Shown in pieces: positions 35,496 to 57,731 of a stretch of 64,000 nucleotides of DNA. Below the pieces are notes generated by a model. It worked only from the letters and a program-made list of their open reading frames with translations. It was not told the origin of the DNA and made no database searches. This DNA is from Anastatus disparis. Taxonomy: Eukaryota > Arthropoda > Insecta > Hymenoptera > Eupelmidae. Each line of letters starts with the position of its first letter. Positions within the stretch are counted from its first letter, which is position 1. Made by a program: the position numbers and the translations under genes. The DNA lies in the NCBI GenBank assembly GCA_017163975.1, contig JAFFSR010000220.1, forward strand, positions 13,410,001 to 13,474,000. The letters run 5' to 3'.

Positions 35496-36346
35496 CTGAA
35501 AAAAAGGCACACGACATTATAATTAATTAAAAAAATTCGGTCAGCGCATTATAAACATTTATTTGTATGTATAATTATAAATCGAAGGTCAAGTTCCAAA
35601 CGTCATGGCATCTTATTTAAACTGTGCTACTAGAGCTTGCACTAGACCTAATTTAGTATTTTTAAATTCAATTTACCAAACGATTTCTCATAATTATTAT
35701 TCTGATTAAATTTTTATTACCATCACGCTTATTGTCGGCGAATTCAGATGAAACAAATTTAAATTTTTAACAAAATTTTAGTAAAACAGCCTTAGATAAA
35801 TTATTAAAGATTAAATAAACATACATATTGATTATGTTGTCGTTCGAAATCTAGACTCAGCTATAGCAGTCGACAATATTATCTTTTAAAAATATTAATT
35901 TCGTAACTATCTACCTAAGTAACAATATTTAAGATATACAGATTTAATTTTGCAAATTTTATTAAATAAAACTTTTACTTCAGTAGTAATAAATTAAAAT
36001 TAATTAAATAAGTAAACGAAAATTTAATAATTTCTCTTTCTATGACTACTAATTTTGTAAATAGCATTAAATTAAAAATAATAAACAAAGTTTTATATTA
36101 AAAACAAATAAATATAAACAATTCTTTGTCATTCAAAAGAGTCAAAAAAGAATAATTATTTTCTCAAAAAATATAATTATAGATATAACTAATATTATCT
36201 CTTCTGAATCAACAGTATTATCAAAGATCTACTGTTAAATTAATCTAAAAAAAGTTATATCATATAAAACCATAAAAACATAGACCAACAAACAAGATCA
36301 AATTTAACGAATTGGAAAAAAGGAATTTAAAATTTATGAAATTTAC

Positions 36347-36470
36347 CTTATGTAAAAGAGTAACGCGGTGGTGTGTCCGTTGAGCGCGCGATGAGTAAAA
36401 AGAAAAAGGGGTATACCGGTATGCAGTTTGCGACTGCCAGTCGGTATATACGATGCATTATGAAACTATA
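36347..36470 (-). other. Possible first non-coding exon and promoter of ANK-PRANC
   Basis: On the minus strand a GC-richer segment (ACCGACTGGCAGTCGCAAAC and on) ends in a donor CATAAG with GTAAATTT at 36346. It faces the Smurf promoter region. The upstream limit is a guess. Confidence 0.35.
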
Positions 36471-37845
36471 AAATTATTGCACGTATGATGCGCGGTGTTG
36501 ATTTATTTTTGCAAAGCTCGCTTTGAGTATCGGTCGGTAAATTGATTGAAAAAATTTAATATTTTTATAGAAAAGATGTTATTATAAACAAAAAGGAAAT
36601 AATTGGAAAAATTATTTTTTTTTTATTAAATGTTATTTTTTGATAATCTCTTCATATTGCTGAACTATTACTTTCTACTAATTACTTTATTTTTTATTAC
36701 ATTATTATATTAAAATTTTTTTTATATTTTTAATATTTTTAAAAGGATTTTTATTTAAAGTTCTTATTTTTTTACTTTTTAAATAAAATTTAATTATCTA
36801 TATAATTTATTTCTTGGAACTCATAAATTTATGAGCTCCAATAATTAAAGCAAGTCTTAACATTTTCTTCAGGGCTAAAAAAATACGTTTCACAATTACT
36901 CGAATGACCACAAAGGACCCCATATAGTCACCAGTAAGAAAAAAAAATTAAAAATCCAGCGCCATAATTAACAATTGATCATACGTGACACGAACAATAA
37001 TCGACTAACGATCAAATCGATCTTTCAGACTCGAAATTCTCTCGCTATTTCTCGATCAACAGCAGCCCGCACAGTAGTTCACATTGCTAAGAGTGCAGCA
37101 GCATATGCAATTGCAATTGTATGCGCGAGTGTGTAGTTGTGCATGTGCAACATCGACACTGCTGCTAGCTGCGGGGCACGCTCGTACTAGCAGCTTCTTA
37201 AAAAGAAAAAATACGAAAAATATTTGTGTACAAGACAGAGATAGTACTATCTATACTTATAAGCTGAAAGAAAAAAAAGAAAGATAATCTCTATACGTAT
37301 ATATATATTCTCTAGCGGCTAGCGCACTCTGTTTGTCTCAAGTACTACAAACTATACCTATAGCAACAGTGTCTAGTCGTCTCGTCTTCAAGTGAAAGAA
37401 AAAGACACGCGATATACGAGAGAGTAGGATAGAAATAGAAAAATATACATATGTATATATAACTTTTACACGTATATATATAGATAGATAGTTAGATAGT
37501 CGAAGCTGCAGTGTATAGCGGAGTATACTTTATTTACCACGCGCGCCTGACATTAGCAAGAAAGAGACGGAGAAAATAAGTTAGAAAAAGAAAGGATTAT
37601 GATATCTAGTTGGTGTGTGGTAGTGTATACGCTGCGCTGCTGCTGCTCTGTGCAACGGGCAACCGAGAGAGTGAGCGAGCGAGGGGCGCCTCTCCTCTTG
37701 GTTATACGAAAGGAGAGTTTAGTGTAACTTGCTCTCGTGTGCGTGTGTTGTGTGTGGCTGCGCTCGGCTCTCTTTATAATATTATACTTTTTATATATAT
37801 ACATCGTGTAGAAGACGACCATATAGCTTCCAATGTGCCTCGAGA
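36470..37845. promoter_or_regulatory. Shared head-to-head promoter region and Smurf 5' UTR
   Basis: Between the ANK-PRANC first exon (minus) and the Smurf start codon (plus) lie about 1.4 kb. From about 37,020 the sequence turns richer in G+C with many CA, GA and GATA runs, then passes into the coding exon without a clear splice acceptor. This suggests the Smurf transcript starts near 37,000-37,500 with a long 5' leader. No clear TATA box stands at a sensible position. Open frames on both strands at 37,553-37,897 come from this composition and are not genes. Confidence 0.45.
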
Positions 37846-47846
<10,001 letters not shown>

Positions 47847-50800
47847 CTTGTAAATTAACAATTGTTTTTGTTGATGTTAAAACATTTAATTATCAAAACT
47901 TTATAGTATCTTTGATTTTTAATCCTTGGAATAATTTCTTTTATTTAATAATTAGAAAAAAGTGGTCATGCTCGAAATTGTAAGCTGAAACACTTTTTTA
48001 TAAAAATAACGTAACAAATTTAAAATTCAATAATCAAATTTATTCTGTCAAAAACAGTTAATTAAATATAATTATATTTTTTTCATTTGTTATAGATAGT
48101 GTAACTGGCGCAGCCATATTGTTTATCGCCGCTCAAATATTATGCATACCTGCACCTATCTCGCTGAAGAAGATTTTGCAGCGCTTAAATGCACTGGATA
48201 TTGGGTAGGTAATATTAACGACTATCGATTTCGTTGATGCAGAAGTAATTCTCTTTGTAAATATAAAAAAAGAAAAAAAAATACGAAGGAAAGAAAGAAT
48301 TTAAATGCGCCCTCAACAATACGTACATTTCCGGCTTCGTTCCGTATAACGCAATAGAAGATATTAGCGAAACCAACTTTATTTTAGAAGAAATAGATTT
48401 TCCAAAGTGAAAATCACTAAAGTTGATTCAAGTCAAACGTCTTCAATTGTCGAGTCAATTTTTCTACAAGCGTGTATACATCAGTTTAAAAAAAATTTTC
48501 ATTTTTGCTGCTAGTTTTTTATGTAATGTTTCTAAAACAATTACTTAAGTGTTTTCAGAAGTTTACTTGATCTATATTATATAGAACTTGTTAGACTAAA
48601 AATTTTGACCAATGTTAGGAAATGGACTGTTTGAGTATGGAGTTTGATTTTTTTTTAAATATGTCTTGTGACATACTATTATTTTAATTTAGTTTAGGCA
48701 AAAATTATCAGCAAAATCTTTATGATATGTGCTATCTTTCTTTGATAAATCATTTATGTACAGAAATACGGTTGAGCAATATTTGAAATTGACGAAAGAT
48801 AGAGAAAAAAAAACAAAAGGAATATCTAGCGTTCTATCATTCTATCCTTCAAATGTACAAAAATAAATTCATCAAGACTCACATTTTACATATCTATGCT
48901 GCTTGGGCAGCACTTAAATGTGCTTTGCAGCTAATTAAATGAAAATCAGATTAAAAAGTTTATTCTGTTATTTGAAGAAATGTTATGATACTTAGGTAAA
49001 CGTGTAATAATGAGCACAGTCAATTAATATTAATGTAATCCAACTATCGAGTAAGTATTTCATATCAATGGAATTTAAGCAATAGAATTTTAAGAATAAA
49101 AATGAAAATATTTTTTTTATCTTAAATCACTTTATACGCTGTTCAAAGTCTGTAATCGAATTTTATCTGTTAATGGGAAATAATCGGAGTAAAAAAGCTA
49201 TTTTAGTAAATATAAATCTTTTATAGTTTTTTCGTAATAATCATATTTCTTTTTCAATAATATATTAACTTATGTACAATGAATTCATTGTAACTCGTAA
49301 ATTTTTAACTATCAATATTAAAATATAAAACTTTTGACTCTTTTACATACTCTTAATAGATTATAAAAAATGATGATTGTATAGATAACAGAAAAAGCAA
49401 TAGATTTTGATTGTAAAACCAAATTTTGTATATATCTTTTAGTTTAGTTAATTATTATATATTATGATGATGATTTATCTCATGCATTAAAGTGCAACTG
49501 AGCAATTTTATCTTTATTTTATATTTCATAATTATCTTCTACGTTAAAACAATAAAAAAAAGTAATAAAATCATGATCAATGGTAAAAATCGATAACGAA
49601 ACAGCTCAGCGTTTTATACTTTCGCAATAACGAAGCTTTGTGCCTCTATAATATCTAAACAAATGCTGTCAAGCGGAGTTGACATTGTTTTGTCGTCAAA
49701 TGTGTCTATGCGACTCGATAGCTGGAAAAAAATTATGTCGGCGCAAATCAAGGCTAAACATACAGTTCAAAACATTGAAAAAATAATTTCTGATTCCTTT
49801 TATTTTCATCTTCACTAAAAATATTTTCTTTTATAATATGTATCAGCCTCTGTTTAATGAACATATCTAAAGGCACATGTAAATATATTTAGATAACGTA
49901 TATTTTGATGAAAAATATTTTTAGAAGGATGTTTAAATCTATTAACAAATTCTAAAATTATAATAAAATAAAAACGTTACTTAAAAAAGAGAGAATTAAA
50001 AAATTAATGCCTTACATGCTAAATCTTAAAAATATTAAAATCTAGATTTATAGATTATTGATTCAAAAATTTTTTTTAATAAATTCAAAATTTATAAAAT
50101 TTATGATTGAATTTTATTGATGAATTTGGCAATAATTAAAAATTTTATGATATTAATTATTTGTGAGTTTGTGATAGAATATAGATTTACAATTTTTTAT
50201 TTTTCATACTTTTATTTACTGTTGTTAACCAGAAAATATTTATAGTATCACTTATGATATATTCTATGATTAAAATTGCATGTACCTCATTTGTTGATTT
50301 GATGCTTGTTGTTACGCTTTTTTCTTTAAAGGCATAGATAAAAAAAGTACTAAAAACATTAAATTCAAATTTTTATATATTTCTTTAAATTGAATTATTA
50401 AATCTCTGATTATAAAACGATGAACGATATCGAAAAAACTTTAATGTACTACGTCTTTTAATCGCATGTGTTTTACCTATGTAAATGAAACGTAAAGTTA
50501 TATTAAGAATCTCGATATCAATATTGTTTATAATCTTTTAGGCTCTTTTCCCATCATATTTAAAAATTATATCTATTTGTTACAGCAAGTATAATATAAA
50601 TATACTTCCATGATCATTTGACATTTTTTTAATACTATCGAACTCTTAATGTTGCTTTTATTCAATTTAATACTTTTTAAGTCCAACAAACTAATTTTAG
50701 AAAAAATAAAATATATGAGATTTCTGTAGATTAATAGGACGAAACTTTGACGGATCGAAAAAGTAAAAAAGAGTTGATAATTTTGTATTTGTTTTGTTAC

Positions 50801-53800
50801 CCATTAAATTACAAAACTTACAAAAGATAAGTATTATCTTAATAAAAACTCGGTGTTTAACAACAGTAAATGTTTTATAAAACACAATCATCAAAAAATG
50901 CAATTTCAAAATATTAGAAACCATTTTTTTCAATGTTTTATACTGTGCGTCTTTCCGTTAAAATTTTTTGTAAATAAATTTTTAGCGAAACGTAATATTT
51001 GTACCAATTAAGGAATAAAATATCTGCGCGTTCCTTTGCTAGCAAAGTCGTTCAGCTAGTGACTAGGTAATTGCGCAAATTTATTTCAGATTACGTAGTA
51101 AAAGTAAATCTTAAGAGGTAATGATTAAAAAAAAAATTAAATAATGGAATGAAAAAAAAGAAATGAATAATGTAATTAGCTTTAATTTAAATCGCAAATA
51201 TTTAAAGGAGAGATTCTATTCGATGAAAGGATCAAAGAACGGAAACATTTTTAAATCCGATCGAAATATGTATTATTGTACATGCATATCATTTTTGTAC
51301 TGCGTCGACGAAAAAGTTCTTCTCTTTGAAGACCCATCGTGCTGAACTTAGAAGGTTGAGATCCTTTGACTAATTTGAATTGGAATTTTATTTCCATTGA
51401 CTGGCTCGTCAATTAGTAGTTTCATTCGTACGTTTGCACGTTTATTATAATTAATTCGTGCACATAGTTATCTTTATAAAAGGTAAAAATGTATTGAAGT
51501 TTAAAAAAAAAAGAAAAATATTTTATACTTAAATGACATATCAATTATTGTATATGTCAAAGCCATCAAATTTTTTTTATCAAATACTTCAATTTTTTAT
51601 TAGAATCCTTTTGATGGTTTTGAAAATTTTGGATGTTAAATTTTTTGTAAAATATTAAACTTATAGAGTATAGTTGTATACGATACTTTTGTCAGAATGT
51701 AATCTCATATCAAAGCAATTATTTCCCTGTTTACAAAAAGCAAGTTTTGGTATTGCAAAAAACAAAGAAAAAAATCTGTGATACAGATGAAGAAAAAGGT
51801 TCACAATGTTGTTAGAATAAAAATTGTTAATAGAAAGAGCCGTGGATCATGAAGATCTGATCATAAAAGATTTTTGTGGTGCAATAGGTGATTTCACCAT
51901 CGAGTAATGTGCGATGAGGCTCTCTCTATCCCCTTATTCATTTTATTTTGTAAAAAAAAATATCTTTTAAAGTCTGCGTTTGGATAATGATGAGAGCCTT
52001 GAAAAAAAGAGTGCCTTGAAAACAAAAGTGACAGTAAAAACAGTCATATTAATTATTACTTTTGTTCTTTAATCCAACGAACAGACCAATTTATATTAGC
52101 CTTATATGCTTCTTCTATTATAGGACTTTAGCAACAGTCATCTTTTTTTTACTTGAGGAAGTTATAAGAAGAATATTTTTATTGTCGAAATATTAAAACA
52201 AAATATATATCAAATATAACTTTATATATTTACTGATTATAAAAAAAAAATAAAGAATTGTTCGATCGATGTTAAAGTAAATGGGAAACAACATTAGGAG
52301 TTGTAAATGCACAGAAGAGTGTGACATCGACAAATGTGAATTAAAAGTAAAAATTGTTTTGCTTTTAATTCTTTCTTATATTATTTTATTCTTTTGATAT
52401 ATCAGTGTCCAAAAATCTATGTTATTTTTAGAAAATGTTAATATTTTATTTTCTGTTTATAAATATGACTACACTTAATTTCGATTTTATTTTGAAATAG
52501 AAATTGTTCAAGATAAATGACTATCATTGTTTATTGATGATATTAATCAACTTTTAAATTAATCAAATAAAATTCTTAAAAAATAATACAATGCAAATAC
52601 ATGCTAGATCTTTCAAATAGTAACTTTTAATATTTTTGACTTTGTAGTTTTATAAATGAAAAATAAATTATTAATATTATAAATCAAAATACTTTTGTTT
52701 TATAAGATTTTACTCGGCACAAAGTGCAAGTGCAACTGCCATTATACGTATTTTCGTTCTTCTTTGTATCTTGCTTTATCGAAGGTTCGCCTTTTTTCTG
52801 TTCTTATTTTTCTCTCGCACCGAAATAACACTAAAGAAGGAAAGCTAAAAAAAAAGATTTTTTTTAGCTTAGCTTTACTAAGCAGAAGCTTTATATTGTA
52901 GGTCAATTTAATGGACTGAATATCATTTTGGCATATTCTTTTTTTTTGTAGGAAACAAAAAAGAATAATGTTTTTATTTATAAATAAAACTCATAAGTGT
53001 TTTGAGGACTCGTTTTTTTCGCGTTTTATTTATGCATTGCTGTTTTATTTTTTTGTAGGATTTTTAACAGTGTAATTTACAGTAAGGGTATGCTATAGAA
53101 ATCGATGCAATTGTATACTTATACAATGATTTGCTGATTTTTTTTGTTATAAAAAAAATACATACTATCTATTGTATGTACATCACCCAATGTTGTTTTA
53201 TAAACTTACATTTTTTTTTTCTTCAAAATGCAAAAGAAGTAATCCTATATCGAACTGTATTTAGATTATTTTCAATAAATCGTTCTTTATTGACTGAACT
53301 TATAAAAATGTGTTTTATATATCCTGTTCCATTGAACTCCATTTAAATTTTTATATTGTTTATTTAAGACAAAAAAATTACACAAATAATCTACCTACAA
53401 TAATTAGATAATTATCTAAAATAAAATATTTTTTACCTAATTCATTTAAATTTTATTAAAAATTTTATATTAATAACTTATATTTGGAACGTTGTATTCA
53501 TTGTTTTTAAAGTTTAACTTTTATTTTAACAAATAATATATATAATAATAAAATTGTAATAAAATTTTTCAATGACAATATAACATTTTTCTTATAAACA
53601 ATTATAAGTAAAATTTTCATAAGAGAAAATAAGTAATAATAACTGTTAAAACTTAAGTTTAGTATAATAGATTCAAACTGTAATTATTAAATAAAATAAT
53701 CATTTATGGTAAACAAAAATACAGTAATATGTACTAAAATTTATTTAATTTTTTAAATTTTTAATTAATTTTGTATTTTTTGACATTATTAATTATCTTT

Positions 53801-53960
53801 TAAAATTATTTTTAACTTTTTTGCCTTGTTATCTTATTATTAATAAATAATATTTTATCAATATTATTCATTTTTTTTTTTAAAAACAATTATAAAAAAT
53901 ATTTATCAAATATATATAACTTATACGAAGAAGTAAACAAGTTATATATTTCGTATTTTC
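47847..53960. other. Smurf 3' region and gene-poor spacer
   Basis: Six kilobases without a recognisable gene. The first part must hold the Smurf 3' untranslated region; several AATAAA words occur (for example near 48,865 and 49,096) and the used one is unknown. A 45-codon open stretch of higher G+C at 48,100-48,237 and a hairpin at 52,841-52,870 (GCTAAAAAAAAA/TTTTTTTTAGC) are the only local structures noted. Confidence 0.5.
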
Positions 53961-54064
53961 TTTTATAGCACTGTCGGCCTTGAATCCAACATTGTTCGGA
54001 CGAGTTCGGAAAAGATCGGATAACTCCGTCAATATTAAAAATTTAGAATATACGATTCAAAGAA

Positions 54065-54117
54065 GCGCGAAAATTGTAAAACCATAACCTAAGAATAAAA
54101 TCAGTTGGCGCGAAAAA
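54065..54117 (+). promoter_or_regulatory. Two E2F-type sites upstream of DNA ligase I
   Basis: GCGCGAAAA occurs at 54065-54073 and GGCGCGAAAAA at 54107-54117, immediately before the start codon. Both match the E2F/DP core (TTTSGCGC on the opposite strand). Replication genes such as DNA ligase I are classic E2F targets switched on at the G1/S transition. In a region this AT-rich, two such GC-containing words within 55 bases are unlikely by chance. Binding itself is inferred. Confidence 0.6.
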
Positions 54118-57100
54118 TGGCTCAAAAAAGTATAACGTCGTTTTTCACAAGAATAAATCCAAAAACCGATACAAAAGATGATGAAAATGAAAAAAGTGAA
54201 ACACCAGTCAAGAAAAATGATGTGTCTAATGGAAAACGAAAGAGAGATAAAAGTAGTGAAGTAAAAAAGTCTCCAAAACCAGCGAAAGCAGTAGCTAATG
54301 GAACTGCCAAAAAAGAGAAAGCGATTAAACAAGATGAAAAACGTAGAAAATCTACACCAAATAAGAAAAAATCACCTTCAACAAAAAAATCTAAAGCTAA
54401 TGGTGTTGATAAAAAGAAAAAAAAAGTTGAAAAAGTAGAAAGCGAATCAAATGATGAATCAGAATCTTCTCCGGCAAAGGAAGTGGACGATGATGAAGAA
54501 TCATCAGAAGAACCATCAGGAGAAGATGATTCTCCTAAGGAAAGATTCACAAGAGGTAAAAATAAGAAACCAGTATCTGCAATATCAAATAGACTTAAAA
54601 ATATTATTGATTCTGATACTTCATCAGATGAAAATGATGACAATGGTAAACGTAAGAAGAACAATCGATCAAATGGAACACCAAAAAAATTAAAAAATGA
54701 TGAAAATTCTGATGATCAAGATGATAAAGAAACAGAAGATAAATCTGAAAAAGAAGTGTCAGAATCTGAAGCTTTGTCAAATGAGAGTGATGATGATGAT
54801 AAAAAAGAAAAAGAAAATGAAAATAATAAAAGTAAGTTAAGTGAATCTATAACAGAGAAACTTAAAGGTTTTGCTTATAAAGAAAAAGAATCTGCTGAAA
54901 ATGATAATAAAAATGATCTTGAAACTAATAAAGATAATTCAGAGAAAACCGATAATATTAAAGAATCTAAAAAAATTAATAACACAGGTGAGACAAATGA
55001 TAAAGATGATGAAGAATCTGAAGAAATTAGTAAGAACAAGGAGATTGAATCATTAAAAGAATCAGAAAAAGTTTCGGAAAAAGATGAAGATTCGGTTGAA
55101 GATAAGGAAGAAGTAGTCGCTAAAAAAAGTAAACATATCAAAGATACAGAATCTCCACCTTCAAAACAACAAGAAAAGAATGATAAAGATAAGGAATCTA
55201 AAGAAAAAGGTAAAAAGAGCAAGAAAAGAGAATCATCTTCATCAAAAAAGGTTTCAAAAAAGAAAGATTCCAATGAAGATGATGAAGTTGAAGATGAGAA
55301 AGTCGTTAAAAATCGCAAACAAGTAAAAAATAAGAAATCACCGGTTTCAAAGAAAAAAGAAAAAAATGATTCTAAAGATAAAAAAAGCAAATCACCAAAA
55401 AATAAAAATGATAATGAAAGTAGTGAGAAGGAGGAAAAGGAAAAAGAAAAAATTGATTCTAAAGATGAAAACAAATCACCAAAAAATAAAAATGATAATG
55501 ACAGTAGCGAAAAAGAGGAAAAGAAAAAAGAATCTTCACCAATACAAAAATCATCTTCTAACGTAGCTTCAATTTTTGGAAAAACTAAACAAGTGAATGA
55601 AAGTGTTAATTATAATCCAGCAGCATCATCATACCATCCAATTAATGATGCTTTCTGGAAAGAAGGTCAAAAAGTTCCCTACTTAGCATTAACAAAAACA
55701 TTTGAAATTATTGAAGAAACTAGTGCTAGATTAAAAATAATAGAAATATTATCAAATTATTTTCGATCTGTAATTGTTCTAAGTCCTGATGATTTCCTAG
55801 CTAGTATTTATTTGTGCCTTAATCAACTTGCACCTGCTTATGAAGGCTTAGAGTTGGGAATTGCAGAGACCAATTTGATGAAAGCTATTGCTAGTTCAAC
55901 TGGTAGAACGTTAGCACAAATCAAAGCAGAATTACAAAAAGTTGGTGATTTAGGTAAATAAAATAATTATTTGCTTTTAAATTTTAAATTGAAATATCAT
56001 AAATTTTTTTTTAATTATAACATTTTTAGATGAGTTTTATTAAGTAATTTTTGTTATTATCATGAACAATAATTTTTTATTGTACAAATTGATATATTTA
56101 TTTTTGATTTAGGAATCATTGCTGAAGGAAGTCGTTCAAATCAAAAAATGATGTTTCAACCTCCACCATTAACAATTAATGCTATATATACAAAATTAAA
56201 GGACATTGCTTCAACTACTGGAACATCTTCTGGAACTAAAAAAGTAGATAAAATTCAATCTTTGTTTGTAGCTTGCCGTCATAGTGAAGCCCGATATTTA
56301 ATCAGATCATTAGCTGGAAAATTAAGGATAGGCTTAGCTGAGCAATCTGTACTACAAGCTATAGCTTTGGCATGTGCAATGACTCCTCCGGAACAAGAAA
56401 GACCTTTTGAAACTTTAAATGCTTCTAAGGGAATATCTAGTGATACATTCAAACAAAAATATGATGAATTGGCTTTAATTCTTAAAACTACTTATTGTCA
56501 ATGTCCAAATTATAACAAAATTGTTCCAGTTCTTTTGAGCAAAGGTATTAAAGAATTACCCAATGAATGCAAACTTACACCAGGAATTCCATTAAAGCCT
56601 ATGCTTGCACATCCAACTAAAGGCATACAAGAAGTGCTTTCTAGATTAGAAGGTTTGAAATTCACTTGCGAATATAAATATGATGGTGAAAGAGCTCAAA
56701 TACACATTACAGAAAATAAGGAAGTTAAAATTTATAGCAGAAATCAAGAAGACAATACTACTAAATATCCTGATATTATTGGTCGGATTTCAAACACCCG
56801 TAGTGAAGAAGTTACAAGTTGTGTTCTAGACTGTGAAGCTGTTGCATGGGATAAAGAAAAGAAACAAATTTTACCATTCCAGGTCCTTAGTACAAGGAAA
56901 CGCAAGGACGCAAATGAAGCAGATATCAAAGTACAAGTTTGCGTTTTCATGTTCGATTTGTTATATTTGAATGGAAATGCTCTTGTTGAAGAACCATTAC
57001 AAAAACGTAGAGAATTATTAAAAACACATTTCAAAGAAGTTGAAGGTGAATGGTGTTTCGCAAAAAGTATGGACGTTCAAACAGTGGATGAAGTGCAAGA

Positions 57101-57731
57101 ATTCCTTGATGAATCTATAAAAGGTAATTGTGAAGGATTAATGATAAAAACACTTGAAAAAGAAGCAACCTATGAAATAGCTAAAAGATCTCGAAATTGG
57201 TTAAAACTTAAAAAAGATTATTTAGAAGGTGTTGGAGATACCTTAGATTTAGTTGTAATTGGAGGCTATATTGGTAAAGGAAAACGAACTGGTACTTATG
57301 GTGGTTTTCTTTTGGCTTGCTATGATCAAGAAAACGAAGAATACCAAAGTATTTGTAAAATTGGCACTGGTTTTAGCGAAGATGATTTAACGAAACATAC
57401 AGAAGCTTTGAAAGAATGTGTTATTGAAGGACCAAAATCATATTACCGATATGATTCTAGCCTTGAGCCAGATCATTGGTTCGAACCAAAATTAGTATGG
57501 GAAGTCAAATGTGCTGATTTATCTTTGTCACCTGTACATGTTGCAGCTAAAGGCATAGTTGATCCTGAGAAGGGAATATCGCTTCGGTTTCCAAGATTTA
57601 TTAAAGTAAGAGATGATAAGAATTGTGAAGATGCAACAACTGGACAACAAATCGCAGATATGTATTTAAGTCAAGAACAAATTAAAAACCAACCGGCCTC
57701 CACTACAGCGGCAGAAGAGGATTTTTATTAA
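54117..57731 (+). CDS. LIG1: DNA ligase I (ATP-dependent)
   Basis: Two exons, 54117-55953 and 56113-57731, join in phase through a 159-base intron to give 1,151 residues. It seals nicks between Okazaki fragments and in excision repair. The N-terminus [10 protein letters not shown] is a PCNA-binding PIP box (Q-x-x-I-x-x-F-F). Residues about 12-490 are a very charged Lys/Glu/Asp/Ser tail with many SP sites, probably disordered and nuclear. The DNA-binding domain starts near residue 500. The adenylation domain has the motif KYDGER with nucleophile Lys801. Further motifs are LDCEAVAWD (851-859), FDLLYLNG (893-900), EGLMIKT (953-959) and WLKLKKD (975-981), followed by the OB fold. Vertebrate LIG1 is about 920 residues; the excess here is all in the N-terminal tail, part of which is a tandem repeat. 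No residue needed for catalysis appears missing. Confidence 0.97.
55392..55523 (+). repeat. Internal tandem repeat in the ligase N-terminal tail
   Basis: Two 16-residue units, [16 protein letters not shown] and [16 protein letters not shown], start at 55392 and 55476, with an 84-base period. They differ by one residue, which suggests a fairly recent in-frame duplication within the disordered tail. Confidence 0.85.

Noticed and set aside
52841..52870. Hairpin with T-run resembling a bacterial terminator
   Set aside because: In AT-rich eukaryotic DNA an A-run next to a T-run is expected by chance; there is no bacterial context.
54122..55474. Long Ser/Phe-rich minus-strand frames opposite DNA ligase I
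   Set aside because: They are mirror frames of the Lys/Glu/Ser-rich tail; the plus strand has a clear ligase.
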